The notes below the pieces were generated by a model that was given only the letters and a program-made list of their open reading frames with translations, did not search any database and had not been told where the DNA came from. From positions 186,001-250,000 of the forward strand of contig NZ_LR656166.1 in assembly GCF_902168435.1 (NCBI RefSeq): 64,000 nucleotides of DNA, written 5' to 3'. The translations under genes and the position numbers were made by a program. This stretch comes from Bacillus marasmi. GTDB lineage: Bacteria > Bacillota > Bacilli > Bacillales > Cytobacillaceae. Within the stretch, counting starts at the first letter, position 1, and each line of letters starts with the position of its first letter. Below, in pieces: positions 32,214-41,736 of this stretch.

Positions 32214-33791
32214 TTGGAAAGTTTGGATTTACACAATATTTTCGAACTCGTCCTTATCTTAGTAATGCTTGCAGCTGGGATTACGGCGATTGCAAAAAAG
32301 TTTAAACAACCATACCCAATTGCTCTCGTTATTATTGGGGCAATCATCGGGCTTGTAAATATTCCAGTCCTAGAGCCTGTGAAGACTTTTATCACTGAGG
32401 GTGAAGTATTTAATTTTGTTATTATTACCATTTTTTTACCTGCATTATTAGGTGAAGCAGCGTTTAAGCTCCCGATTAAACATTTAACAGAAAATAAAGC
32501 ACCCATTCTAGCGTTGGCAATTGGTGGTACGTTCCTTTCTTTTATCATTACTGGTTTTGCTGGAATATGGCTACTCGATTTCTCTGTTCCAACCGCATTT
32601 GTGTTTGCTGCTTTAATGAGCGCTACTGATCCTGTCAGCGTTTTATCAATTTTTAAGAGTGTTGGGGTAAAAAAGAAACTTGCAATTGTGATTGAAGGAG
32701 AAAGTTTATTTAATGATGGATTGGCGGTTGTCCTTTTCAAAATATCTGCATTTTATCTACTTACATATTTGGACCTTGGATTTGAAGGTGTAGGGCACGG
32801 ATTATGGGAATTTGTGAAAGTAATATCACTTGGCCTGATTGTCGGAGGATCATTAGGTTATGTTTTTTCGAAAATCACTCAATTTTTCGATGACTATCCA
32901 CTGGAAATTATTTTTAGTATTATTCTATTTTACGGTTCCTTTTTAATTGCTGAAAGCTTGCATGCTTCAGGTGTTATCGCGGTTGTGGTGTCTGCCATCA
33001 TTTTTGGTAACTATGGTGCCAAAATCGGAATGAGTCCCACTACTAAATTAAATATTAATAATTTTTGGGAGGTAACAGCCCTCCTTGCTAATTCACTAGT
33101 CTTCTTAATGGTCGGCTTAGAAATCACCATTATTGATGTCGCTGATAAATGGGGATTAATCATATTGGCGATTTTGATTGTATTAGTTGCTAGGAGCATT
33201 GCAGTGTATCTTAGTGTAGCTGTGATTAAAAACTTCCCAAATCCCTGGAAACATATCATTAACTGGGGTGGTTTGAAGGGGTCTCTTTCGATTGCCCTTG
33301 TCTTAAGCTTACCTAGAAATTTCGAGGGCCGCGAGGAAATTCTAATTTTAGCTTTTAGTGTGGTATTATTTTCACTTGTTGTTCAGGGTCTTACTGTTAA
33401 ACCTCTACTATCGTGGTTAGGTGTGAATAAAAAGGAAGAAGGATTCCTTGAGTACGAAGAAATGATTGCGCGAGCTTATCGTTTAGAGGCTGCTATTAAC
33501 GAGATTAACAAGGTGAAAAATGAATTATTTATCACCGAAAATGTAACAAAAGAAATGATCCAAAAATATGAAACAGAACTGTTAAAATTAAGAGCAGATT
33601 TGGACATACTCTTTCAAAAGTATCCTGAACTTAAACTAAAGCAGCAAGAAGTTCTTCAAAAACACTCCTTATATGCCCAACATGAAGCAATCGAGCGATT
33701 ATATAAGGAAGAAGTAATATCATATGAAGTAGCCAATCAGCAGCAAGAAACAATAACGGATAAATTAGTGAAGTTCGACAAAGAGCATTGA
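32214..33791 (+). CDS. Cation:proton antiporter, CPA1 (NhaP-like) family
   Basis: A 525-residue protein with about 12 spans and a cytosolic C-terminal tail of roughly 115 residues with coiled-coil character. 'ALMSATDPVSVLSIFKSVG' and 'IEGESLFNDGLAVVLF' hold the ion-binding acidic residues of the CPA1 group (ND motif). It exchanges Na+ or K+ for H+ and supports pH and salt balance. Start at the TTG at 32214, nine bases after GGAG; the earlier TTG at 32205 is too close to the site. Followed by a terminator at 33809. Confidence 0.9.
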   Translation: MESLDLHNIFELVLILVMLAAGITAIAKKFKQPYPIALVIIGAIIGLVNIPVLEPVKTFITEGEVFNFVIITIFLPALLGEAAFKLPIKHLTENKAPILALAIGGTFLSFIITGFAGIWLLDFSVPTAFVFAALMSATDPVSVLSIFKSVGVKKKLAIVIEGESLFNDGLAVVLFKISAFYLLTYLDLGFEGVGHGLWEFVKVISLGLIVGGSLGYVFSKITQFFDDYPLEIIFSIILFYGSFLIAESLHASGVIAVVVSAIIFGNYGAKIGMSPTTKLNINNFWEVTALLANSLVFLMVGLEITIIDVADKWGLIILAILIVLVARSIAVYLSVAVIKNFPNPWKHIINWGGLKGSLSIALVLSLPRNFEGREEILILAFSVVLFSLVVQGLTVKPLLSWLGVNKKEEGFLEYEEMIARAYRLEAAINEINKVKNELFITENVTKEMIQKYETELLKLRADLDILFQKYPELKLKQQEVLQKHSLYAQHEAIERLYKEEVISYEVANQQQETITDKLVKFDKEH

Positions 33792-33808
33792 TTTAAAGGA
33801 TCAATATA

Positions 33809-33838
33809 AGGAAGACAATCGTCTTCCTTTATTTTTTG
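33809..33838 (+). terminator. Terminator after the antiporter gene
   Basis: AAGGAAGACAATCGTCTTCCTT forms a compact stem, followed by TATTTTTTG. Confidence 0.75.
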
Positions 33839-33908
33839 CAATTTAGAATGTAATAGTATTACTATTTTACATAATGAACAGTATAATCATGGATGGGAGT
33901 TGAGACGA

Positions 33909-35069
33909 ATGAATAAAAAAGACATCGCAAATATTCGTAAGGAATTTAAATTAGATAATCATCGGATGAGAATTCGAGAAATCTTAAACGTTTATGTGAA
34001 GAAGGAATCTGGAGAAATCTACCATCATATTTGTCAGCCGTTTCAAATGCTGGAGCAAGAGGCGCAGGAGTTATTTTTAACAAACTTCAAAAAGGTATTA
34101 ACAGGTGATCTTGATACAAAACTATTCGAGCTAAAATTCCGACGGGATGTAGAAGGCAGCGCCCAAACGATTCTTTATGAAGGGTTACGATTGGATACTT
34201 CCGAGGATTGGATTGGAAATATGCTACAAATCGTTGAGAAGATGTATGCTCATACAGTGTTTGAATTTGATACGATGGTGACCTTCATTCGTGGAGAATA
34301 CCGAAAACCATCAAGTAAACGTGACACTGATAATGAAACAGGCGGGGACGATGAAGTTTATGCAAACGAATTTATCCTTTGCAGTCAAAATAAAACTGAC
34401 CAACCGAAAAAGGCTTTATTATTTGATTATATTGAGAAGGAATTCAAGCCAAATAACGCTTTTGACCCGATAATAAATTTAGCTTCACCATTATCAGGCT
34501 TTTTGTTTCCGGCGTTTACCGATAACGCTGCTGATGTAAATCATGTCCTTTATTGTGCTGGTAAAGTAAATCAGCCGGACGAGACCTTTGTCTTTGATGT
34601 TCTTGATTGTGAGGGCATTATTACAGCTGTCGAAAACAAAGATATTTTCGAACAAATCCTTGTGAATGTCATCGGAGACGAAGTGGATACTAGAGTGATT
34701 TCCAACGTTTATGGAGAAATCGACAAAATGATGCAGGTCGATGAAGAACAAGAAGAACCAGAAATTCCAATGGTCGATTATAAGGACGTTGAGAGGATCC
34801 TAAAGGTAAGTGGAGTAGAAGATGTTGATACGGCTAGGGTTGAACACGCCTTTAAAGCGGTTGTCGATGATGAAAAACACGAATTCAAAGCAAGCACGTT
34901 AATTCCTAAAAAAATCAAAATTAGCACACATGTGGCAGATGTTGCAATTAATCCGAAAGAACTGAACAAAGTGAAATATATTATGTACCAAGGGAAAAAA
35001 TGTTTGTTGCTTGAGGTTGACGAGGATATTATTTTAGAAGGATTTAAGTTGGAAACGGAAGAACTATAA
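33909..35069 (+). CDS. DUF4317 family protein
   Basis: A 386-residue soluble protein that starts 'MNKKDIANIRKEFKLDNHRMRIREILNVYVKKESGEIYHHICQPFQMLEQEAQELFL', the profile I recall for DUF4317, a family widespread in Bacillota with no known function. ATG 33909 lies nine bases after GGGAG. It carries the 'LLFDYIEKEFKPNNAFDP' segment typical of the family. Monocistronic. No catalytic motif is visible. Confidence 0.85.
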   Translation: MNKKDIANIRKEFKLDNHRMRIREILNVYVKKESGEIYHHICQPFQMLEQEAQELFLTNFKKVLTGDLDTKLFELKFRRDVEGSAQTILYEGLRLDTSEDWIGNMLQIVEKMYAHTVFEFDTMVTFIRGEYRKPSSKRDTDNETGGDDEVYANEFILCSQNKTDQPKKALLFDYIEKEFKPNNAFDPIINLASPLSGFLFPAFTDNAADVNHVLYCAGKVNQPDETFVFDVLDCEGIITAVENKDIFEQILVNVIGDEVDTRVISNVYGEIDKMMQVDEEQEEPEIPMVDYKDVERILKVSGVEDVDTARVEHAFKAVVDDEKHEFKASTLIPKKIKISTHVADVAINPKELNKVKYIMYQGKKCLLLEVDEDIILEGFKLETEEL

Positions 35070-35176
35070 AATGAATCTTTGATTTTTGCTTTCTTACCAA
35101 AACTTTTCATATGCATGACAGTTGATTGATGTGGTATGGTTATAAGAGTGTTTACTGATAAAAGGAGATACTCTTT

Positions 35177-36379
35177 ATGGAAATGGTAAAATCTATTACT
35201 CAATCAAAATCGTTATATCGATATATTCTTGTCGCGGGAATTGTGCTTGTCGCAATGAATTTACGCCCAGCGATTACTTCAATTGGTCCCTTGGTTGGCA
35301 TGATACAGAAGGACTTAGGCCTTGTCCATTGGAGTGTAGGATTTTTAACAAGCCTACCGTTAATTGCTTTTGCGATCGTTTCACCAATGGTCCCGAAAAT
35401 GGCTAAGATTTTATCCAACGAACGGTCATTAATACTTGGACTGTTAAGTTTGGTCGTGGGAATTATCATACGGTTTGTACCCATCACCTTTTTTCTTTTC
35501 GCAGGAACGTTGTTCGTAGGGATAGGGATTGCCATTTGCAATGTGCTATTACCGGTAATAGTGAAAGAAAAATTCCCGAACAGGCTAGGGTTGATCACAA
35601 GCGTTTATTCAACAGCCTTATCACTAATGGCAGCCATAGGCTCGGGTATAAGTGTTCCACTCGCTAACGGACTGAATCTAGGATGGAAAAATTCTTTAAT
35701 TATTTGGGGAATCCCAGTTGTCGCAGCATTACTGATTTGGATTTTTCTTGATAAAAGAAACAATGGAACGGAGGAGAGCATTAAGCCTTCACGTTCAACT
35801 GGTAATCAAGTTTGGAGGTCACCACTTGCTTGGCAAATTGCCTTGTTCTTTGGATTCCAATCATTTATGTTTTATGTTACGGTCGCTTGGCTACCGGAAA
35901 TAATGGTCAGTCGGGGCGTTAGCTTGGAAATGGCAGGATGGCTCTTATCTTTAACACAATTGGTAGGATTGCCATTTAGCTTTATTGTGCCGATGATTGC
36001 AGGGCGATTTCAATCCCAGCAATTGCTTGGGTTTGCGTTAAGCCTATGCTCAGTAATCGGCTTTGCAGGATTGCTATGGAATATATCCTATGAAATGATG
36101 GTATTAAGTAGTATGTTCCTAGGAATCGGTTTGGGTGGCTGTTTTCCATTGGCATTAACCTTCATCGGATTACGCGCCCGCGATGGTCGACAAGCTTCTG
36201 AGCTTTCCGGTATGTCACAATCAATAGGCTATATCTTAGCGGCAATTGGACCATTGTTCATAGGGTACTTGTACGATTTAACACACCAATGGACTGTACC
36301 ACTTATCTCAATGATTATTATTTCACTATTAATGATTATTTTTAGTATGTTTGCTGGGCGGAATAAATACATTTATTAG
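35177..36379 (+). CDS. MFS transporter, CynX/NimT family (YycB-like)
   Basis: A 400-residue, 12-span protein. 'VLVAMNLRPAITSIGPLVGMIQKDLGL' is the CynX/NimT start; 'FVGIGIAICNVLLPVIVKEKFPNRLGLITSVYSTALSLMAAIGSG' is the matching span 4-5 region, and 'FFGFQSFMFYVTVAWLPEIMV' begins the second half. B. subtilis YycB belongs here. CynX/NimT members handle cyanate, 2-nitroimidazole or unknown small molecules. ATG 35177 follows AAAGGAGATAC. A strong terminator follows. Confidence 0.88.
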   Translation: MEMVKSITQSKSLYRYILVAGIVLVAMNLRPAITSIGPLVGMIQKDLGLVHWSVGFLTSLPLIAFAIVSPMVPKMAKILSNERSLILGLLSLVVGIIIRFVPITFFLFAGTLFVGIGIAICNVLLPVIVKEKFPNRLGLITSVYSTALSLMAAIGSGISVPLANGLNLGWKNSLIIWGIPVVAALLIWIFLDKRNNGTEESIKPSRSTGNQVWRSPLAWQIALFFGFQSFMFYVTVAWLPEIMVSRGVSLEMAGWLLSLTQLVGLPFSFIVPMIAGRFQSQQLLGFALSLCSVIGFAGLLWNISYEMMVLSSMFLGIGLGGCFPLALTFIGLRARDGRQASELSGMSQSIGYILAAIGPLFIGYLYDLTHQWTVPLISMIIISLLMIIFSMFAGRNKYIY

Positions 36380-36396
36380 TTTGGCGAAAATAAAGA

Positions 36397-36446
36397 AGCA
36401 GAAAACAAACTTGATTTACTCGGAGTTTGTCTTCTGCTTTTTTTGT
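36397..36446 (+). terminator. Terminator after the YycB-like gene
   Basis: GCAGAAAACAAACT pairs with AGTTTGTCTTCTGC with one mismatch, followed by seven T. Confidence 0.8.
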
Positions 36447-36463
36447 TAATACTTCATTTCAAT

Positions 36464-37471
36464 TTAGTACACAACCTCCAATTTGTTTTGGTTAATGTCC
36501 CAAAGGTTGATATCATAAAAATATTTAGCATTGTCAATTACGGTCTGATTTGTTGGAGGACAAGCGGCTTTTTCTTTAACATCTGTATACCATTCCCAAT
36601 TTTTTGTGGCTGAATTGTAAAGATAAGCATCTCCTTTTATACAAATAAAATTAGAACCTGTACCTCCTAAACTGATACGCTTCGTAAAATATGCATTTCC
36701 TGACACTATTACAATCCCATTATTCCCATTGAAATTTATAGAAATGTCTGAATTAGTATTCAAATTATTAAACCACGCATTTCCACCAATTGATAAAACA
36801 CCATTTCCGCTAATTGTAACGATCCCATCGAACCTAGTAGATCTGGATAATGCGGAGCTAGTTTGACCCGCAAGTTTGAATTCACTGGCTCTAATGGTTT
36901 CGTAAGGATAGGAATTTGGATCAGCAGGAGTTTTGCTTTGTCCTGGCTGTGTTGTCAGTACATCACCTTTATTATCAACCACATAATAAGCTGTAAGACT
37001 GGTGCTATCCTTCCCCTCGACATTTCCAGTGCTTAAAACGGGTATTTTCATACTCACAAATCCATCGCAAGTAGTATTGTTTTTGGAAACAATAGTTCGT
37101 CCTTCGGTTGGAGAATATCTAACTTGAAAGGAAAATTTGTTATTTTCATTCATCGTTTTCTTTTGCGGAAAAGGTGTTGCATTTAAACGTGCCGTAAGTT
37201 TCTCGCAAAAATTTTTGTCGTCAAGAGAGGGATCAGTGGATTTCGCCTCTATTCTAGCCTGTTTAATAATGTTTTGAAGAAAGGAATATCCATATTCAAC
37301 TCCCATCTCAGCCATATCCTGAGATTGGGATGTTGTTTCACTTTTGCCTACTTGCTTCATGGTACTCATCGCTTTTGGAATCAGCACCATCGCAAATATT
37401 GAAATTATGACTGAAATCATAAGGACAATGAGCAATGTATACCCGTGCTCATTTTGATTATGCTTATACAT
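36464..37471 (-). CDS. PilX/GspK/ComGG-like pseudopilin assembly protein
   Basis: A 335-residue protein with a type IV prepilin-like N-terminus: 'NEHGYTLLIVLMISVIISIFAMVLI', cleavable after Gly, with the hydrophobic helix that follows. The fifth residue after the cut is Ile, not the usual Glu. This is a mark of GspK/PilX/ComGG-type tip subunits. The rest is extracytoplasmic, with a glycine- and asparagine-rich beta stretch ('ISGNGVLSIGGNAWFNNLNTNSDISINFNGN'), and ends 'VVY'. It is the last of three tandem minus-strand prepilin genes. AAAGGAG precedes the ATG. Confidence 0.8.
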   Translation of the reverse strand: MYKHNQNEHGYTLLIVLMISVIISIFAMVLIPKAMSTMKQVGKSETTSQSQDMAEMGVEYGYSFLQNIIKQARIEAKSTDPSLDDKNFCEKLTARLNATPFPQKKTMNENNKFSFQVRYSPTEGRTIVSKNNTTCDGFVSMKIPVLSTGNVEGKDSTSLTAYYVVDNKGDVLTTQPGQSKTPADPNSYPYETIRASEFKLAGQTSSALSRSTRFDGIVTISGNGVLSIGGNAWFNNLNTNSDISINFNGNNGIVIVSGNAYFTKRISLGGTGSNFICIKGDAYLYNSATKNWEWYTDVKEKAACPPTNQTVIDNAKYFYDINLWDINQNKLEVVY

Positions 37472-37493
37472 AAGTTGTCTCCTTTAAGGGTCC

Positions 37494-37964
37494 CTACATT
37501 CTACTTATCGTTGTACTAATCTCAAACTGATTATTAGAATTATTTTTATCGATTAATTTCATGCTTTTGATTTTTAGCTTTTCCTTTTTTGTAAGGGTTG
37601 CTGTTAGTAATTGGCTATTGTTTGGATCAATCTGATAAGTTCTATTTCCACCTGTCATTTCAATAGCTATGTTATAACCTTGATTCGATAATTCTTGATT
37701 AGCGATGGTCATTGTCCATTCATTATTATTCATTCTTTTGTATTGAACATCATAGGTGGACGATCCGGAACTTGTATGCGCATTTGAGAACATAGCTATA
37801 ATAAGATTAGCTTCCTGCCGCAAATTCACATGAGTATCGCTGACTTCCATACTCCGAATGGATTGGAAAAGAACACTAGAGATCAGCGCCATCAAGCTTA
37901 AAGAAATGGCTAGTGTTGCTAAAAGCTCTACTAATGTTATACCCTTTTGATTTCTAATCCTCAT
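37494..37964 (-). CDS. Prepilin-type protein (PilW/GspJ-like minor pseudopilin)
   Basis: A 156-residue prepilin with class III signal 'NQKG|ITLVELLATLAISLSLMALISSVLF' and Glu5 present. Start at 37964, after AGGAGA; the longer ATG at 37991 would overlap the preceding gene. The C-terminal part is a small beta domain. Expected to be cut and methylated by a prepilin peptidase that is not in this window, and to join a pseudopilus. Confidence 0.82.
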   Translation of the reverse strand: MRIRNQKGITLVELLATLAISLSLMALISSVLFQSIRSMEVSDTHVNLRQEANLIIAMFSNAHTSSGSSTYDVQYKRMNNNEWTMTIANQELSNQGYNIAIEMTGGNRTYQIDPNNSQLLTATLTKKEKLKIKSMKLIDKNNSNNQFEISTTISRM

Positions 37965-37965
37965 A

Positions 37966-38430
37966 TTATATCTCCTGCCTAATGTAACCATAAGTTTCCG
38001 AAAGCAGTTTACGATTAGTTATGTCTTCAGAATCAAAGATTTGAACATGAACTATGGTTAAATTAAGGTAATCTGTATCTTTTGTTAATGTAATTTTAGG
38101 ATAATAGTTTTTGTTGTTTTGTTTGAAAAAGCATGTAGAAGGGGACAGGGCATTAACTAATTCAATAGGGAAATTTCCACAATATAATGTTGTGGGAATA
38201 GGTTGCTTTTTATACTGCTCCTCTATGATATTTAATGTCTTTGAAGCTAAATTAAAAGCGACTAACTTGTCTTCATTTTTATCTGAAATAAAGACAGTTT
38301 GACTAAAGAAACTAAAAAAAGTTGTTAAAATAATGGTTACAAGCACTAGAGATACAAGCACTTCCATTAAAGTGAAACCGCTCTGTTTAGTACAGATTTT
38401 TTTAAAGTATGATTCTATGGTGATCACCAT
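37966..38430 (-). CDS. Prepilin-type protein (PilV/GspI-like minor pseudopilin)
   Basis: A 154-residue prepilin with 'KQSG|FTLMEVLVSLVLVTIILTTFF' and Glu5. It is the first of three genes; the next starts one base after its stop. The start is uncertain: ATG 38430 or GTG 38427, both without a strong ribosome-binding site. No assembly ATPase or inner membrane platform protein lies nearby, so these subunits must work with machinery encoded elsewhere or with the ComG system. Confidence 0.8.
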   Translation of the reverse strand: MVITIESYFKKICTKQSGFTLMEVLVSLVLVTIILTTFFSFFSQTVFISDKNEDKLVAFNLASKTLNIIEEQYKKQPIPTTLYCGNFPIELVNALSPSTCFFKQNNKNYYPKITLTKDTDYLNLTIVHVQIFDSEDITNRKLLSETYGYIRQEI

Positions 38431-38572
38431 CCAAGTAGAATAGCAAAAATGTCGTAATGATTATTATATCAAAAAAACAAACAGTTGAATATGTGGATAA
38501 AGGACGTGGGTGATTTTTTTTCAAAAAAAAGCGGAAAAACATATACAACTAAACGCAATTTGCTTTGCTGAA

Positions 38573-38660
38573 CGGACACCATATGCGTTATTTATAAAAA
38601 AATGAAGCATAAGATACAAGTTCTCATCGAAATAAGGCATCCAGTGTCCGATAAAATCAA
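38573..38660. repeat. Stem-forming element flanked by CGGACA and TGTCCG
   Basis: CGGACACC (38573-38580) and GTGTCCG (38654-38660) bracket about 73 bases in the intergenic region between prepilin and yrrT genes. The same CGGACA/TGTCCG ends appear in the array at 13260. No ORF. Confidence 0.45.
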
Positions 38661-38718
38661 AAAAATGCTAGAATTTTCAAATTAAGGTCACCCATGTCAG
38701 GTGAAAATATCGCTTACA

Positions 38719-39354
38719 TTACAATTTGGTGGCATCCATTAGCCATACAAAAGAATTAAGCTGTGTAAATTCAACTGAAAAATGGTTTGCCTTAAGCATT
38801 GCTTCTAAAGAGGGTATGGTCGAATAATATTCTGTTGCAAGGTCTCTGGCTAAATTTAGATAACCTTTTAAATTCGCCTCATGTATTGCGGTCTGCTTGT
38901 GGGCATCACTAATAAAAACCGTATCAGCAAATACAATTTTACCTCCTGTTGCTAAAACTGACTGATATAGGGAAAATGCTGAAGCCTTTTCATCGTCCGT
39001 TAAGTGGTGGAAGGCGTATGTGCTTACGATGGCATCAATTGGTTCATGAATGTTATAGCTTAGAAAATCCCCGTTTAGGATGTTAACGTTTGTTAATTTT
39101 TCCAATGCCTTCTCGCGCATAGCCAAGGATGGTTCAAATCCAATAACTTTGTTATTTGAATTTAGCAATTTCTCGGTTAAATTCCCGGTCCCTACCCCAA
39201 ATTCAATAATCTTCCCCTGAACACGATCTGCCACAGCCTGCAAAATCCGGTCATAATTCTTAAACACAGCACGATATTCTTTGTCATCACCCAATACAGT
39301 TTGGTCATACGTATCAGCCCATTCATCAAACAACTCTATAAATTCAAGACCCAT
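38719..39354 (-). CDS. yrrT: Class I SAM-dependent methyltransferase, YrrT-like
   Basis: A 211-residue methyltransferase that begins 'MGLEFIELFDEWADTYDQTVLGDDKEYRAVFKNYD', the YrrT pattern. SAM-binding motif I is 'IIEFGVGTGNLTEKLL', then 'VIGFEPSLAMREKALEKL' and 'DAIVSTYAFHHLTDDEK'. In B. subtilis yrrT opens the mtnN-mccA-mccB operon of methionine-to-cysteine recycling; here it stands alone, read away from any of those genes. Start at 39354 after GCGGAGG. Activity inferred from the family only. Confidence 0.85.
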   Translation of the reverse strand: MGLEFIELFDEWADTYDQTVLGDDKEYRAVFKNYDRILQAVADRVQGKIIEFGVGTGNLTEKLLNSNNKVIGFEPSLAMREKALEKLTNVNILNGDFLSYNIHEPIDAIVSTYAFHHLTDDEKASAFSLYQSVLATGGKIVFADTVFISDAHKQTAIHEANLKGYLNLARDLATEYYSTIPSLEAMLKANHFSVEFTQLNSFVWLMDATKL

Positions 39355-39553
39355 ATATACCTCCGCCTTCATTTTATTAATTAAGCATACTCATCAGTAT
39401 AGTATGAATTTAAAAGCTGACTTGTAACGTGATTGAAACAGGGAAAGTTGAATATATTTCCAATGTGTTGTAATATTCAGAGTATTAACAATAATTTCAA
39501 AATTATATATTGGTATGATTTTTAGATAAAAAACATTGTAGGGGGTTCACACA

Positions 39554-41311
39554 TTGGCTACTAGAAATTATCGATGGAGCAACAAGCAATTAAGAGACCA
39601 CGTTAAGGTACTCGACGAGATAATCACTCCACATATTGTCTTGAAAAACGCTACGTATTTAAATACATATTTACAGCAGTGGTTGGTTGCGAATGTTTGG
39701 ATTTATGATGACCGAATTGTGTATGTTGGTGAGAAACTACCAGAAAATCAGAAGGGGTACGAGTTGCTTGATTGTGAAGGGAATTATATTGTGCCTGGAT
39801 ACATTGAGCCCCACGCGCACCCGTTTCAGTTATACAATCCTGTTACATTAGCAAAACATGCAGGGCAATTTGGGACTACAACTTTAATAAATGATAACTT
39901 AAATTATTTCTTGGCGCTGCCTACTGAAGTAACTTTTGATTTATTAAAAGAATTCAAAAATCTACCTTCAACTATGTACTGGTGGTGTCGTTTCGATGCT
40001 CAAACTGAGCTGCCCAATAATGATATGATTTTTAATACAGAAGATATTATTAATTGGCTCGAGCATGATTCGGTGCTGCAGGGGGGAGAGCTGACCGCAT
40101 GGCCCAAACTGTTAAATGGCGATGACACGATGCTTTCCTGGGTTCAAGAGGCAAAGAGCTTAAATAAAAAAGTAGAAGGGCATTTTCCGGGAGCTTCTGA
40201 ACGAACTTTAGCAAAAATGATGTTAATCGGCGCAGATTGTGATCATGAAGCCATGACCGGTCAAGAGGCATTGACGCGGTTGAAGCAGGGCTATACGGTT
40301 TCACTAAGGAATTCATCGATTCGACCAGATTTAGAGGTATTATTAAAGGAATTGCTCGAGTTGGGTATTGAAAGGTTTGACCGTTTTTTCTTTACTTCAG
40401 ACGGTTCGCATCCGTATTTTTATGAAAATGGGATGACAGATGAACTAATTAAAATGGCAATTTCTCAAGGCATACCATTAATTGATGCATATCTCATGTC
40501 AAGCTATAATGTTGCTCGCTATTATAATATGGAGCATTTGCATGGCTCGATTGCGACAGGGCGTATCGCAAATATCAATATTTTAGATAGCAGAGACAAT
40601 CCAACACCAATCAGCGTTTTAGCAAAAGGAAAATGGATTAAGCGAGACGGAGCGGGTCAACTCGATTCCTCGTCTATTGAGTGGGAGAAATATCAGTTAT
40701 CCCCGCTTAAATTTAATTGGACCTTACAGAAAGAGGATTTGCGTTTCGTGAGTTCAACGGGAATTCAATTGGTGAACAATGTGATTACGAAGCGATATGA
40801 GACAAGTGTCGATTTATCTGCGGATGAGCTACCTCTTGAAAGTGATGAGTTATTCCTAATGATGGTTGCCCGTGACGGATCGTGGAGGGTCAACACCGTC
40901 GTGAAAGGCTTTGCTCAAAGAGTGGGTGGTTTTGTAAGTTCGTATTCTGGTACGGGTGATTTCTTAATTATGGGTAAAAGAAGGTCTGACATGCTGCTCG
41001 CGTTTACGCGGATGCAAGAGCTTGGCGGCGGGTTGGTCCTAGTTGAAGACAATCAAATCCTCCATGAAATTCCGTTGTCGTTAATCGGACTTATGTCAGA
41101 TGAGGAAATGCATATATTAATTGATCGAGAGAAAAAATTAATAGAGTTACTTAAAGAAAGAGGCTATCAATACGATGACCCAGCATTTACGCTTTTATTC
41201 TTCTCTGCCACTCACTTACCTTTCATTAGATTAACCCCGAGTGGACTATACGACGTAAAAAACAGGCAAGTATTAGTACCTCCAACAAAACGAATATACC
41301 AAACAAATTAA
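39554..41311 (+). CDS. Adenine deaminase-like amidohydrolase (YerA-like)
   Basis: A 585-residue metal-dependent amidohydrolase. 'NYIVPGYIEPHAHPFQL' holds the HxH metal pair, 'VEGHFPGASE' and 'GADCDHEAMTG' supply further His ligands, and 'FFTSDGSHP' the catalytic Asp. The sequence and length match B. subtilis YerA, annotated as putative adenine deaminase; Ade (YkcB-type) proteins convert adenine to hypoxanthine. The start is a TTG at 39554 after TAGGGGG. A composite REP-like hairpin ends the transcript. Confidence 0.85.
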   Translation: MATRNYRWSNKQLRDHVKVLDEIITPHIVLKNATYLNTYLQQWLVANVWIYDDRIVYVGEKLPENQKGYELLDCEGNYIVPGYIEPHAHPFQLYNPVTLAKHAGQFGTTTLINDNLNYFLALPTEVTFDLLKEFKNLPSTMYWWCRFDAQTELPNNDMIFNTEDIINWLEHDSVLQGGELTAWPKLLNGDDTMLSWVQEAKSLNKKVEGHFPGASERTLAKMMLIGADCDHEAMTGQEALTRLKQGYTVSLRNSSIRPDLEVLLKELLELGIERFDRFFFTSDGSHPYFYENGMTDELIKMAISQGIPLIDAYLMSSYNVARYYNMEHLHGSIATGRIANINILDSRDNPTPISVLAKGKWIKRDGAGQLDSSSIEWEKYQLSPLKFNWTLQKEDLRFVSSTGIQLVNNVITKRYETSVDLSADELPLESDELFLMMVARDGSWRVNTVVKGFAQRVGGFVSSYSGTGDFLIMGKRRSDMLLAFTRMQELGGGLVLVEDNQILHEIPLSLIGLMSDEEMHILIDREKKLIELLKERGYQYDDPAFTLLFFSATHLPFIRLTPSGLYDVKNRQVLVPPTKRIYQTN

Positions 41312-41314
41312 CTA

Positions 41315-41395
41315 GGTGCCTGTCACCGCCCGAATTTTCTTGTTTCACAGATTTTGTGAAACAAGATTTTCCGGGCGGTGACAGGCACCTTTTTT
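41315..41395 (+). terminator. Composite REP-like palindrome acting as terminator, copy 2
   Basis: Two copies of the 47-bp element in inverted orientation form a near-perfect 75-nt hairpin: GGTGCCTGTCACCGCCCG at the left, CGGGCGGTGACAGGCACC at the right, loop near 41354. TTTTTT follows. An obvious intrinsic terminator made from repeat sequence. Confidence 0.85.
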
Positions 41396-41736
41396 ACTTT
41401 TATATACAGTTTTTAAAAATTCTTTCAAAATAATAAAATAATGTGAAAAAAATATGAACGTTTAATTCCTTGGAAGGTTTAGTTCAGTGTTTGTCGAATT
41501 CGTAGACTTGTGGATAGTTATTATTTAAGAAGCGAGGAGGAAAGTTTATATTCTGATATAACTTAGTGGGGGCTGAGTTATTAAACTTTTTTGTGTCGAT
41601 AACCAAAGGTAAAGTACATAACTATCGGCAGCAAAAATACGTGAAGAAGTTAAGGCGACATAGTAAAAAAGTAATACCTACTAGAAACGATGCCTTTAAT
41701 AAAGGATAAGGACCAAATGAATGGAGGAAACTATTA
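41396..41736. other. Upstream region of the LPNTA surface protein, no known motif recognised
   Basis: About 340 bases. GATAACC...AACTATC and AAGGC...GCCTT inverted pairs suggest a structured 5' leader near 41600-41710. I could not match a c-di-GMP (GEMM), c-di-AMP or other named riboswitch consensus by eye, and I see no ORF. Confidence 0.35.
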
